In this document: in pieces, positions 10,414 to 24,020 of the stretch | Layout of the letters: each line of letters opens with the position of its first letter | How positions within the stretch are numbered: the stretch's first letter is position 1 | Assembly: GCA_012064385.1 (NCBI GenBank) | Contig: QRDG01002501.1 | Location: 318,933-382,932, forward strand | Length of the DNA stretch: 64,000 nucleotides | Direction: 5' to 3' | Source: Puccinellia tenuiflora | Taxonomy: Eukaryota > Streptophyta > Magnoliopsida > Poales > Poaceae | The notes under the pieces: generated by a model | Databases searched by the model: none | The model's input: the letters and a program-made list of their open reading frames with translations, nothing else | What the model was told of the DNA's origin: nothing | Program-made: the position numbers and the translations under genes

Positions 10414-13400
10414 CTAACTGCTCGAATCTTCTTGTCGTGCACATCCTTCTACTTCATCTTCTTGTCGTGCACATCCTTCTACTTCATCTTCTGCCTTGGC
10501 AGACTCTTCCTTGGCCGACTCTGAGAGTTCTTGATGATACCTCTTCATCCTTTTCATGGTTTTGCATGAGTTGTACGGAGTTGTGAGAAGGTCACCAGGA
10601 AGCTCTTTCCTGAAGTTCTCGATGTAGTCCTGCATAGAGTAGATTTTAGTATAGTTCTCTAAGCTATAGAAAATTGACACTAAACAAAGGTTCAAGCGTA
10701 TGTACTTGGTCCTAATCTGACGACAGCTTTTTCTCCCGTCCCAAAAACTGGATGTTCTTCAGCATGAAGAGTCCACACGAAGAACTGCACAAAATTAATT
10801 CGTTAGCATAATTTCAGTAGTCAACAAAATTATGACAAAGTGGTTTCTGACCCGTCGCTTTGCCTTGGCAAATCATAAAGCTTCTTAGGCCATCGGGTCC
10901 CGTTAATGTCAGGCCATGTACTATTAAGCGCTCCGTTGATTCGCAGCGCCGCACTGAGATGTGCTTCCATCCCACGAAGCTGCAAGCACATAGCATGATT
11001 ACTTGATTAGAATATTAGTAAATTAACGTGGTAATTTTTCTGATTGTTCAAAAAAGATTTCTCACAATGTGGTGTATTTGACTCCGCTCTTTGTTCCTCA
11101 AGAGAGAATCCAGAATCTGAATCTCCCTCCTTCTGGGTTTACAACCAACAGGAACCAATGGATGTTGTTCATGTTGGTAGGCAAGTGAACCTGTATGTAT
11201 ATCTAGTTAAAACAACGTCCAATATAAAAGAATTGATTTACGCCTTTATGGTTGTGTTATATTTTACCATGTCATGTTGTAGGTAGTTGTTGCCTTTCGT
11301 TGTTCCATGCTTGCCAGCTAAAACTTCGTCGTGGATCTGATCAACTCTTCCATCTCTTGCAAGAATACCGACATTAACCGCCCTCTCAATGAACACCATT
11401 TGGCCGTTCCTTATGTCTCGAGGGTTATTACGCCGTAGGATCTCAATAGCAGCATCAATGACCTTTAGGAAAAGAAAACAGGTTAATTGTATGGTACCAA
11501 ATTGAAAGTACAATATAGGTGGAAAAAACAAGCTAATTGGCAATTCTGCTTACGTCGTCCTGCAACCATTTATCCTCTGGTGTTTCACCTTCCTGAGTGA
11601 GGCATTGCAGGTCCTTCTGTTTCAGGATAATGTCATCAACTTCCACCATCTTTGTGTCCTTGTCTTGAGTGTTAACCAGTTCTGCTATCAATTCCTGCCG
11701 AAACTTCTCCAAATCCGTCACCGTCTTTTACAGTCCTTGGTCATCTCTTTTGGAGGCTTATATTTCCTCTTTTTCTGAGAGGAGATGGTGTCCCTGGAAT
11801 CATCAGGATGAGCCGACGTGTCCTTTATTTTGTTGCTGGGTTTGGGGAATACGTAGTCACTATCCTTGAATAATGAGGAAAGGTTTTTCACACGTCCGCT
11901 CACGCGCTTCGGCTTGTGTCAGATTCACTTCGTGGCTCCAACTTTACTGCCGGAGAAATTTTGGAGGCTCCAAAATTGGTCTGCCGCACTTCATCGTTGT
12001 CCCCATCAACTGTGATGACATTGGGTTTCACCGGCAAATACTTGGCATCGGAAGTGCTTGGATTTTCTCCAGTCTAGATAAAGAAAAATGCATATGTTAA
12101 CCTAAAAAAATGCATGTGTCATCTATGTGACAAAACTAAAATCAAAACCGATATACTATCAAACAAGCGTACCAATATTATGCCGTGGGTCTTCCTGTCG
12201 GTGTCCTTGGAGACACTGGGGCAAGGTGGATCAACTGGTAACACTATATCTTCAACTTTCGGAGCTTGATCATTGATATCCTCCATACCATCAGCCTGAT
12301 CATTGGTATCGTCTACGTCGGGCTGTATTTCAAAAGCATCAGGTGTTACTTACACAAAGAGAATGAAAAATATAATGAAAAATTCATGTGAGAAGCCAGA
12401 TGTGTACGTAAAACTGATCAGAAAGTTTCTTTGGCCGGATTTTCAAGTCATCAAGCTTTGTTCCGTTTTCTTTTGGGACCTCATTGTCATCTTTTGGTTG
12501 TCCCAGCTGGTCAGAAATATGGATGTCCTCAAATGTAGTGTCTCTGGCATCGAATATACCGTATCGGTGGTTCTTCAAGAAAAAAATATTCGTGTTAGTG
12601 CGATCGGTAATGTGAAAAAAAAACATTGTGAATTTTGAACATATTTGAAACATAATATCCGAAAAAATCTAATTATGTACGTAATAATACTGATCTTACA
12701 TTGAATTCTGTAATAAGATCCTCCAGTCGACGGCTTTGCGTAAGCTGTCGATTCAGAATTTCATCCAATTTTTTTTCCTGGGAGACATCCCGTGCAAATC
12801 GTTGGGCCTCTTTTTCCTGTGTGTATGATTGAATGGCTTTGATTTCATTGAGGACTCGCCCGACCAATTCCTTAACCTACAAGGTGCAAATAATCAGAAA
12901 CACACAAATTTCATTGCTTGTAAGAACAAAATATTATTACTAGTTGTAAGCATTTTACCTGCCCATTCTCCTGTTGCTGTACCGGTGTAGGCTTTGGTAT
13001 ATGTTTCACAGGCCGCAGCAGGTCCTGAACAAACTGAAGTGGGATATGTCTTAGAATAATATCTTAGAAGGTAAGGCTGTCAAAATAAAATAAGAATGTT
13101 TAACAAATTTACCTCTCCAACTCCTAGATAATTATTGTTTATTATCTTGTCGACCTTGGCCGCCTTGGCGTCATCCCAATGTTGGATTAGTGGCTTCCGA
13201 CGTGAAACATAGGAGATGCTAGGATCAAGTTCGTGTACTCGGAACTTCTCGTAAAACCATGTCTGTAGCACAATAGTAAGGAGTTAATAATCTGTGATAT
13301 AAAAATAATGCATCATAGGTAAATAAATCGTATATGTGCCCATTACCTGCAAAAGAGGAAGGTTGCCCTCCAAGTTTGCTGCACCTCCCACGTATTTTCT

Positions 13401-14937
13401 CACGCATGACATCAAGTGGTCAAGGGTGAGCTGCGCCATATTTGTCGACTTTATGGTATGTAGGGACCGAACGATGCCTAGGTATCTGTTATCGATATAA
13501 GGCTGTGTGGTCGGGCATAAATATACGCCAATGGTGTAGAGGACAAATGGCCTGACGAAATTTGCAGTCTGATCGGCTTTCAACTTTGTCAGCAATCCTG
13601 ACAGAGTGATTTTCGTGTCATCAGGATCTTTCATTGCCTCCCACAAATCCATGTGGCTCTGCAGTTGTTCAGGGGCGAGTGACTTCCCAATAGATGGCAG
13701 CCCTGTTATGTGCTCCACCTCTTGGAGACTGATTCTTACTGGCTTTCCGCCTATGACAAAGGCATCGAGACCTGGGTCATAGGTGTTTGCAATTTTTTGG
13801 CATAGTATGCGTCTGATTTTCATCTTAGGGGTTGACATAAGGTCAGCGTGCCCAATGCAACCGACGTAGGTCTTCTGAATATCACTTAAACCATCGAGCA
13901 TGCTGCCGTACTGAATCAATGAACAAATCTGTTTACCCTGCATGACGAGATAATTGTGATTATCAGTTCGTTAAAAGTATATATGTCGTCAGAATGCAGG
14001 AAGTGAACTCTTTTCAACCAGCACATGAACCCTTTTGTGCTCTTTGGTCTTCACCATGTCATATATCAAGTTCGAATGTGTGAAACTAAAAGTGAATAAG
14101 CAGCAAAGAGAACCAGGCACTTAAATGAAGTATAAATGTGTACAAAGAAATACTTAAAATCTTTATTCAGTAAGTGTATGAAGAAATTGTATTACAATAA
14201 TCTAATTGCCAACTGATGAAAAAATATATGTTGTGCACGGCTCCTTTTATGAAGCAAGCCAAAAAACAGTAGAGAATTGTGATTATTCAGTACGTGGTCT
14301 TGAGATTGTTATACATGTGTATAAAGAAATACTGACAATCTTTATTCAGCACGTTGGTTACGAACCAATTGTAAATCTAAATGGCAAGTTAACAAATATA
14401 TTTGTACACAGTTCCAGTTTATAAAGCAAGCCAAAATCAGAGTAGACAAACGTTTGGTCCTTCTGCCATCTATATTGACAAATTCAAGATTAATTTCGTA
14501 CTGTAATAATAAGTTAGTCCTACATGTTTGTGCTGCAATCTAGCGCGATCTAGAGCACTGTAAATTAGTGGTGGTAAATATGGCCGTCCTATTTTAAAGG
14601 ACGAGAAAACGTGTCAACAAAAGGACTAATCGATCGACAGCATTAGAACAGAAGACCTATCCTAAAAGATTTCTCACAATGGCGTGTATTTTAAAGCTCA
14701 GAGAAAAATTAGCTTCTTTAACAAAAAGAACAGAAGACCTACTAGCCTAAAACAGAGTATACAAAAATTTCGACCACTGTCAAATTAGAGTAGACAATAC
14801 CCCAAACTTACAGGATTGTTTTCGCGATGCTTTCGAGGTTGTGGCGCATCATCGACATCATCTTTCGCGGGTTCCTTCTTCTTCCTTGATGAAGGTTTAG
14901 AAGCTTTGGGTTTAGACGACGGATGGTAGGGATTCAT
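10414..14937 (-). pseudogene. Ulp1-like (peptidase C48) gene with N-terminal plant domain, frameshifted
   Basis: A multi-exon minus-strand gene. Exon 1 (14937-14812) starts MNPYHPSSKPKASKPSSRKK and is Lys/Ser-rich. Exon 13937-13347 holds a 197-codon domain with VRISLQEVEHITGLPSIG, the form found in plant Ulp1/mobile-domain proteins. Exon 13262-13113 starts TWFYEKFRVHELDP. Later exons are charged and coiled. The protease part shows HWFLLVVNP (catalytic His, about 11155), an LDSL-type Asp segment (about 11105) and SSCGLFML (catalytic Cys, about 10776). The C-terminus has a duplicated 30-base unit (10428-10487). Frame breaks are visible near 11915, between the His and Asp segments, and after the Cys motif (an extra T in a T-run near 10755). 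C48 enzymes cleave SUMO-like modifiers. This copy is probably dead. Similar genes are common in grass genomes and in some MULEs. Confidence 0.75.
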
Positions 14938-14940
14938 GGC

Positions 14941-15010
14941 GCGATCTCTAAAGGAGGGCTAGGGCGATCTCTAAAGGAGGGCTAGGGCGATCTCTAGAGG
15001 TGTGCTAGGG
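14941..15010. repeat. Three 23-base direct repeats upstream of the Ulp1-like gene
   Basis: The phrase GCGATCTCTAAAGGAGGGCT occurs twice in exact register and a third time with changes, next to the start codon of the Ulp1-like gene. It probably lies in the 5' UTR. Sequence from 15011 to 15499 has no gene. Confidence 0.7.
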
Positions 15011-15499
15011 ATTGTTGACGATCGTGTGCTGACGGCCTCGTATGTATAGGGTTGGGAAGGGTTAGATGGATCGTGTGCTAAACAAGTACGATCTACTCCT
15101 TCCATATTTTTCGTTTAAAACCTACTTCTTTTATTTGAGATTTGTTTGAAACCCCGTCAGAGCAGCCCATCAGCAGCCCGTTAGAGCAGCCCTTCATCAG
15201 CCTGCGCGCCCCTCTCTTTTTCTTTATAGTTTCCCTTTCACTCGATGACGCGTGGGGGCCACCATGTGACGCGTTGAAATTGGGACGACATTGTATTCAT
15301 GCATATTTTGATTTATATAGGCTGGATAAAAAAATTGGGACGATTTACAAATTAGGCATCCTGAACTAGTAGTTTCGTTTTTTAACTTATAATATATTAT
15401 TTATTTTATGATCAACAAATGTGCAGGAAAACAGGCATTTTTTTTGCGCCTACATCGAATCTTGCGGCAACTGAAAAGAAAGACACACAACATTCATGC

Positions 15500-18400
15500 A
15501 TCCTTCAACATCTAGACCTACTTGATGCCACCATGCAAATTTAGACCCAATTCGGATAACGTGGACCCACGACATGATACTAAAGCAATATGCAAAGATT
15601 AACCAACTAGACTATGAACATGCAACCCTAGTAATCTTGACCACTCAATGCAATCAAAGCCACATGTGGAACTACATCATGAAATATAAGCCATATGCAT
15701 ACCGACAACATGTCCCTTAGCATGCACCCATCGAAGGTCTGGACCCACGTTCACTAGCCCCCAATTAGCTTGACCTAGAACAATCATGTGGGTCCCACAA
15801 CATGCAACATACCTATCGGTATTGCATGTGGGTCCATATATCAAAGAGATTATAGATACACAACTATTTGGCTATAAGTGTTGCATGTGGGTCCACATAT
15901 CTCAAAGGTGTTAGATATACAACTACATGGCTTTAAGAATGTTGCATTTGGGTCCACATGTCCCAAGTGCGGTAGATACATGCCTATATGACCCACTAGA
16001 TGTGTGGACCCACATGCACCAATCATAGCCATCTATGAGTATCAGTGACACCTTTACGTTGTATATGTACCCACGTTCACCATACCTCCTTGCCATCTGG
16101 AAAACTTGCACCATTCCTTCTTGCCTCCTTCAAGATCTAGACCTACTTGATGCAACCATGCAAATTTAGACCCATGTCGGATAATGTGGACCCACGACAG
16201 GAAATGATAGCAATATGCAAAGATTAACCAACTAGACCATGAACATGCAACCCTAATAATATTGACCACTAAATACAATCAAAGCCACATGTGGACCTAC
16301 ATCATGAAATATAAGCCATATGCATACCCACAACATGTTCCTTAGCATGCACCCATCGAAGGTCTGGACCCACGTTCACTAGCCCCCAATTAGCTTGACC
16401 TAGAACAATCATGTGGGTCCCACAACATGCAACATACCTATCGGTATTGCATGTGGGTCCATATATCAAAGAGATTATAGAAACACAACTATTTGGCTAT
16501 AAGTGTTGCATGTGGGTCCACATATCTCAAAGGTGTTAGATATACAACTACATGGCTTTAAGAATGTTGCATTTGGGTCCACATGTCCCAAGTGCGGTAG
16601 ATACATGCCTATATGACCCACTAGATGTGTGGACCCACATGCACCAATCATAGCCATCTATGAGTATCAGTGACACCTTTACGTTGTATATGTACCCACG
16701 TTCACCATACCTCCTTGCCATCTGGAAAACTTGCACCATTCCTTCTTGCCTCCTTCAAGATCTAGACCTACTTGATGCAACCATGCAAATTTAGACCCAT
16801 GTCGGATAATGTGGACCCACGACAGGAAATGATAGCAATATGCAAAGATTAACCAACTAGACCATGAACATGCAACCCTAATAATATTGACCACTAAATA
16901 CAATCAAAGCCACATGTGGACCTACATCATGAAATATAAGCCATATGCATACCCACAACATGTCCCTTAGCATGCACCCATCGAAGGTCTGGACCCACGT
17001 TCACTAGCCCCCAATTAGCTTGACCTAGAACAATCATGTGGGTCCCACAACATGCAACATACCTATCGGTATTGCATGTGGGTCCATATATCAAAGAGAT
17101 TATAGATACACAACTATTTGGCTATAAGTGTTGCATGTGGGTCCACATATCTCAAAGGTGTTAGATATACAACTACATGGCTTTAAGAATGTTGCATTTG
17201 GGTCCACATGTCCCAAGTGCGGTAGATACATGCCTATATGACCCACTAGATGTGTGGACCCACATGCACCAATCATAGCCATCTATGAGTATCAGTGACA
17301 CCTTTACGTTGTATATGTACCCACGTTCACCATACCTCCTTGCCATCTGGAAAACTTGCACCATTCCTTCTTGCCTCCTTCAAGATCTAGACCTACTTGA
17401 TGCAACCATGCAAATTTAGACCCATGTCGGATAATGTGGACCCACGACAGGAAATGATAGCAATATGCAAAGATTAACCAACTAGACCATGAACATGCAA
17501 CCCTAATAATATTGACCACTCAATGCAATCAAAGCCACATGTGGACCTACATCATGAAATATAAGCCATATGCATACCCACAACATGTCCCTTAGCATGC
17601 ACCCATCGAAGGTCTGGACCCACGTTCACTAGCCCCCAATTAGCTTGACCTAGAACAATCATGTGGGTCCCACAACATGCAACATACCTATCGGTATTGC
17701 ATGTGGGTCCATATATCAAAGAGATTATAGATACACAACTATTTGGCTATAAGTGTTGCATGTGGGTCCACATATCTCAAAGGTGTTAGATATACAACTA
17801 CATGGCTTTAAGAATGTTGCATTTGGGTCCACATGTCCCAAGTGCGGTAGATACATGCCTATATGACCCACTAGATGTGTGGACCCACATGCACCAATCA
17901 TAGCCATCTATGAGTATCAGTGACACCTTTACGTTGTATATGTACCCACGTTCACCATACCTCCTTGCCATCTGGAAAACTTGCACCATTCCTTCTTGCC
18001 TCCTTCAAGATCTAGACCTACTTGATGCAACCATGCAAATTTAGACCCATGTCGGATAATGTGGACCCACGACAGGAAATGATAGCAATATGCAAAGATT
18101 AACCAACTAGACCATGAACATGCAACCCTAATAATATTGACCACTCAATGCAATCAAAGCCACATGTGGACCTACATCATGAAATATAAGCCATATGCAT
18201 ACCCACAACATGTCCCTTAGCATGCACCCATCGAAGGTCTGGACCCACGTTCACTAGCCCCCAATTAGCTTGACCTAGAACAATCATGTGGGTCCCACAA
18301 CATGCAACATACCTATCGGTATTGCATGTGGGTCCATATATCAAAGAGATTATAGATACACAACTATTTGGCTATAAGTGTTGCATGTGGGTCCACATAT

Positions 18401-20712
18401 CTCAAAGGTGTTAGATATACAACTACATGGCTTTAAGAATGTTGCATTTGGGTCCACATGTCCCAAGTGCGGTAGATACATGCCTATATGACCCACTAGA
18501 TGTGTGGACCCACATGCACCAATCATAGCCATCTATGAGTATCAGTGACACCTTTACGTTGTATATGTACCCACGTTCACCATACCTCCTTGCCATCTGG
18601 AAAACTTGCACCATTCCTTCTTGCCTCCTTCAAGATCTAGACCTACTTGATGCAACCATGCAAATTTAGACCCATGTCGGATAATGTGGACCCACGACAG
18701 GAAATGATAGCAATATGCAAAGATTAACCAACTAGACCATGAACATGCAACCCTAATAATATTGACCACTCAATGCAATCAAAGCCACATGTGGACCTAC
18801 ATCATGAAATATAAGCCATATGCATACCCACAACATGTCCCTTAGCATGCACCCATCGAAGGTCTGGACCCACGTTCACTAGCCCCCAATTAGCTTGACC
18901 TAGAACAATCATGTGGGTCCCACAACATGCAACATACCTATCGGTATTGCATGTGGGTCCATATATCAAAGAGATTATAGATACACAACTATTTGGCTAT
19001 AAGTGTTGCATGTGGGTCCACATATCTCAAAGGTGTTAGATATACAACTACATGGCTTTAAGAATGTTGCATTTGGGTCCACATGTCCCAAGTGCGGTAG
19101 ATACATGCCTATATGACCCACTAGATGTGTGGACCCACATGCACCAATCATAGCCATCTATGAGTATCAGTGACACCTTTACGTTGTATATGTACCCACG
19201 TTCACCATACCTCCTTGCCATCTGGAAAACTTGCACCATTCCTTCTTGCCTCCTTCAAGATCTAGACCTACTTGATGCAACCATGCAAATTTAGACCCAT
19301 GTCGGATAATGTGGACCCACGACAGGAAATGATAGCAATATGCAAAGATTAACCAACTAGACCATGAACATGCAACCCTAATAATATTGACCACTCAATG
19401 CAATCAAAGCCACATGTGGACCTACATCATGAAATATAAGCCATATGCATACCCACAACATGTCCCTTAGCATGCACCCATCGAAGGTCTGGACCCACGT
19501 TCACTAGCCCCCAATTAGCTTGACCTAGAACAATCATGTGGGTCCCACAACATGCAACATACCTATCGGTATTGCATGTGGGTCCATATATCAAAGAGAT
19601 TATAGATACACAACTATTTGGCTATAAGTGTTGCATGTGGGTCCACATATCTCAAAGGTGTTAGATATACAACTACATGGCTTTAAGAATGTTGCATTTG
19701 GGTCCACATGTCCCAAGTGCGGTAGATACATGCCTATATGACCCACTAGATGTGTGGACCCACATGCACCAATCATAGCCATCTATGAGTATCAGTGACA
19801 CCTTTACGTTGTATATGTACCCACGTTCACCATACCTCCTTGCCATCTGGAAAACTTGCACCATTCCTTCTTGCCTCCTTCAAGATCTAGACCTACTTGA
19901 TGCAACCATGCAAATTTAGACCCATGTCGGATAATGTGGACCCACGACAGGAAATGATAGCAATATGCAAAGATTAACCAACTAGACCATGAACATGCAA
20001 CCCTAATAATATTGACCACTCAATGTAATCAAAGCCACATGTGGACCTACATCATGAAATATAAGCCATATGCATACCCACAACATGTCCCTTAGCATGC
20101 ACCCATCGAAGGTCTGGACCCACGTTCACTAGCCCCCAATTAGCTTGACCTAGAACAATCATGTGGGTCCCACAACATGCAACATACCTATCGGTATTGC
20201 ATGTGGGTCCATATATCAAAGAGATTATAGATACACAACTATTTGGCTATAAGTGTTGCATGTGGGTCCACATATCTCAAAGGTGTTAGATATACAACTA
20301 CATGGCTTTAAGAATGTTGCATTTGGGTCCACATGTCCCAAGTGCGGTAGATACATGCCTATATGACCCACTAGATGTGTGGACCCACATGCACCAATCA
20401 TAGCCATCTATGAGTATCAGTGACACCTTTACGTTGTATATGTACCCACGTTCACCATACCTCCTTGCCATCTGGAAAACTTGCACCATTCCTTCTTGCC
20501 TCCTTCAAGATCTAGACCTACTTGATGCAACCATGCAAATTTAGACCCATGTCGGATAATGTGGACCCACGACAGGAAATGATAGCAATATGCAAAGATT
20601 AACCAACTAGACCATGAACATGCAACCCTAATAATATTGACCACTCAATGCAATCAAAGCCACATGTGGAACTACATCATGAAATATAAGCCATATGCAT
20701 ACCCACAACATG
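15500..20712. repeat. 625-bp tandem satellite, about 8.3 copies, rich in GTGGACCCAC motifs
   Basis: The same sequence returns exactly every 625 bases (for example the AACTATTTGGCTATAAGTG segment at 15861, 16486, 17111 and so on). Internal units are almost identical; differences are single bases such as TTCCTTAG/TCCCTTAG and CACTAAATAC/CACTCAATGC. The first unit is the most diverged. Each unit holds about seven GGACCCAC/GTGGGTCC motifs, several as GTGGACCCAC, plus ACATGTGG E-box-like sites. The repeated 60-74-residue frames inside are by-products of the repeat. The array lies between the Ulp1-like pseudogene and the zf-XS-like gene. Confidence 0.97.
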
Positions 20713-21435
20713 AAATATGAATTTGCTTTTGTACCGCATAGACAAAAGCAAATCGTGTTTGTTTTGCAATGTTGTCTATTGACATACATAGTCGCTACTT
20801 TAGAAAAGCAACGTTTTGGATGAAAAAGCAAAGTTTTGTTCACCAGATCGCCAAAACAAGATCTCATATAGATATATTCAGATAAATAATTTTTAAAGCA
20901 ACTTAGTATTATAAAATTGCTTTTCTATCACAAAAGCAAAAGCAATTTTCTGTTATTTAAGTTACTTTTCGAAAATAATTATCAGAACATGTCATATGGG
21001 ATCTTGTTTCGAAGATCTCGGCGCGAGGAATACGGATGTGAAAGCGGATTGGAATTTGGACACTCGAGTTAAAAATTATGTAATTTTTAGAACTCTAGAA
21101 TATATTTGCATGTTGCTGACGTCATCTATCGTGTCTGTATCTAGTGTCTACTTCTGACAACGTTCGTGCGCTCGCGGAAGCCAAAAGCGCACGCGCGCCA
21201 CGAATCAACTGGACCGACTTGCATATGGGCTGACGACTGCGCGATGTGAGCTGAGAGAACTAGAAGCCGCCGGACGGTTCGCATTTCCTTAAATTTTTTT
21301 AGGGGTATTTCTTGCCGCTGAAGGGGGCTCCTCTCCTCCTCGTCTTCTCCTCCGCTCCTCGTCTTCTCCGCTTTGTCCCCTTCTCAGAAAACCGCTGCCG
21401 TATCCACTTCTCCGCAACACCCACACACGTTCCTC
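20713..21435 (+). other. Upstream region of the zf-XS-like gene
   Basis: The first 250 bases are AT-rich with many AAAGCAA/TTGCTTT words in both orientations (20725-20960). Then come GC-rich segments, and a pyrimidine-rich CTCCTCGTCTTCTCC leader at 21331-21375 that looks like a 5' UTR. No clear TATA box was identified. Confidence 0.4.
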
Positions 21436-23585
21436 ATGGATCATGAGCAGGAGGCGCCTGTTGCCGGAAGCGGAGCTGGAGGCCACGGCGATGTGCGCGG
21501 CGAAGATGCGCCGGTGAACTCCCCAGTCCCCTCCGAGCAGGCGCTGATGGCAATCCAAGGGGAGGTTCGAGCCGATGGTGAGCCCAGCGCCGCCGCGGTC
21601 ATCTCCGTCGCTTCATCTAGGTCTAGCCAGAAGAGGGCAGCGGAGACGGATTCCGATGACTCTGACCACCCATACAGCCGGAACTACCTTGCCAGCTACG
21701 AGAACGAGGTGAGCACGGCAAACCCTAATTGATTTAGTGGGTTCAATGAACGATTTTGTGTAGTTTAGGCTTAGGGTTTAGATTTGGATTTAACCGGCCC
21801 ATCCCCTTAATCCTGCCGGATGCGGCTCTGGTGTATCCAGCTCTTGCGCCATCGACGGCCGTCGCCGCGACAACACCTGCGCGCCGCACCACCTCGTGGC
21901 TAGGAGAGGCATCTGACGCCGTGACACCACCTGCTGCGCGCCGCAGCACCTCGTGGCACGGAACGAACAGATCTTAGCTGCGATACTGATCGATTTCTTT
22001 AGATTTGTGGTACTGATCAGAAGCAATGAGTTAGTAGCTGGAATAGATCATTGTCTGCTACTTTATATTTTTGTTGTTCATTACATTCACAACCATTTAG
22101 ATATAGGGTTCTGCTTTATGTACCACATTCATTTAGATTTAGTGCTAAGGTAGAGCTTAGACAAATGTCAGAATTAGTTAAATCCTCGAAATTACAAGAA
22201 GCAACCTGCTTTAATTCACATAACTTTGGAAGTACGAGAAAAATGCCCTAATTAAATAGCTTTGATGAAAGACAAAAGCGAGTTTGATTCTTCTGTAACT
22301 CTAATCTCCACACTCTTTTTTTAAGATAAGGTTTACTACTTCATGTCTCGCGATTTTTAGAGTTTAATTATGAAAGCATTGAGTAAATGAGTGCTTATAT
22401 TCTGCGCTTACCCTGATGAATATAATTTAGGATGGTTCTCTTTAAGCCGATTTCATTTTGTAGTAATCTGGAAATCTTTAGAAAATTCAGATCAAAGTTT
22501 GCACATCTCATGTGTAGTGATCTGGAAATCATGGTATTAATCAGTAGTGTTAAAGATATTTTACTTGTTTATGCATTCATGTGCTACTAGTGCCAATCAT
22601 TTTTCTATAAAATTGTGAAGAGACATATATATGTCCTATTTATTAGGATCTTCTCTTAACTTATGTTTATTCATGATGTCTGGTCTTGAGGACATGCCCA
22701 GTTATTTATTAGTCTCGGAGGCTAATGTATCTTTGTAAATAATCATGCATGTATAAAGGCTTGCATCATCAGCTTCTTTACGCAATTGTTGTTGCATGTA
22801 CGAGATTTGGAGTTTGTCACTCACCATCCCTATCATCCATTTTAAGTAGCATTTGGTTGCATACATACTTATTATGTTTATTATATGAATCATTTGCTTG
22901 CATATTACTATCATTTTATGTACTAACATCCAGTTAGTGCTTTGAGGAAACAATGGAAAGGGAGGTTGGAGCCGATAGTGAGCCTAGCGCTGCCATGGAG
23001 ATTAACTATGATGACTACGAAGATCCATACGACCAGAACTACCACGCCGAGGTGAGCACGTACAAACCTAATTGACTAGGTTGTTGTATTGTTTTTGGTA
23101 AAATTTATCTTTTTATATATGAAACCCTTTTCATGGTTGATTACCTGTTAAAATTGGACAATTTCTGATTTTTTTTTTCACAAATTTAGTACAACTCTGG
23201 GGACTCGGTGGATGAGGTGAATGTGGGTTCTTTTACCAAGAAGACTTTAAAGAAGCTGGAGGATCAAGTCCTGACCAAGAGTGGAGTGATGACTATTTTC
23301 ACGCCTACTGGTTACAAGTGTCCTTTTGATAACAAGCCCAATGACAGGAATAGGTTTTCTCTAGCCCAACATGCTAAGTCCACAGGCTATGAAGGGAAAT
23401 CGCCAAGGGTTAGGGGAAGCCATAAGGCCCTAAACCAGTACATGATGGACAAGTATGCGGACATCAACACTAATATTCCTGGAAAGAATGCTCGTCAGCA
23501 TGCAAGAAGGAAGGCGGCCAAGAAGGCCAAGCAGGCCAGGAAGCTCAAGGAAGAATCAGGCCAGGAGGGCGGATCTGAAGAGTAG
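21436..23585 (+). CDS. zf-XS-like domain protein (257 aa, three exons)
   Basis: Exons 21436-21708, 22947-23051 and 23190-23585 are all joined in phase 0 with GAG|GTGAGC donors. Exon 1 (91 aa) starts MDHEQEAPVAGSGAGG and is acidic. Exon 2 (35 aa, ETMEREVGADSEPSAAMEIN) looks like a shortened duplicate of the end of exon 1 (EVRADGEPSAA ... DHPYSRNYLASYENE); its acceptor would be TTTGAG. Exon 3 carries a helix KKTLKKLEDQV, then GYKCPFDNKP (Cys170), LAQHAKSTGYEGKSP (His187) and VRGSHKALNQYM (His204). This follows the zf-XS pattern of SGS3/XS-domain proteins, C-x2-C-x(n)-HA-x(n)-R-x(n)-H-x-AL-x-YL, but Asp replaces the second Cys. The C-terminus (about 222-245) is Lys/Arg/Ala-rich and NLS-like. It converges with the gene at 24021. 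Function is unknown; RNA or nucleic-acid binding in the nucleus is a guess from the family. Confidence 0.75.
21709..22946 (+). other. Intron 1 of the zf-XS-like gene
   Basis: This 1.24-kb intron contains a GC-rich patch (21800-21960) with a CGCCGCA(C/G)CACCTCGTGGC phrase occurring twice, then AT-rich DNA. No other gene is supported inside it. Confidence 0.55.
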
Positions 23586-24020
23586 GTAGCCAGAAGGCCA
23601 AGAAGTTCAAGGAAGGATTTGAAGAACTGTGGAAGTTCTAGTATAAGTGTTTAATTTAAGATGTTGTTGTAGCGTTGAACTTAAGACGGCGTATCTAGCT
23701 ATTTTATGATGCAGTAACCAACCGTGTTTAATTAAGATGTTGTGGTAGCGTTGAACTTAAGTGTTGAGTGTTCAACTATGTGTTGCTTTCGGTATTGTTC
23801 TATAAGAACTTAAGTAGTATCTTCAAGAGGTATTAGCACTTGCAGCGTGGGAGCATTTTCATACAAGGAAATTGTAAAAGTGGCCAATGTTGCCTCAACC
23901 AAACAGAGTTAAATGGTTTATTACATCCAGAATAATAAAGCTAAGGGGATCATCATCCCAAAAATAAAAGAGTTTGATTCAAAACCATATCTAGCTAACT
24001 TCTTCTTCTTTGCAGCATTC
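23586..24020. other. Shared 3' region of the convergent zf-XS-like genes
   Basis: 435 bases with no gene. It contains a repeated phrase GTTTAATTTAAGATGTTG / GTTTAATTAAGATGTTG about 78 bases apart (23649, 23727). It is probably the 3' UTRs of both genes, so antisense overlap of transcripts is possible. Confidence 0.5.

Noticed and set aside
15850..20644. Sets of 60, 63 and 71-74-residue minus-strand frames repeating every 625 bases
   Set aside because: They follow the satellite unit exactly, have no start context, splice pattern or protein-like composition, and overlap one another. They are products of the repeat.
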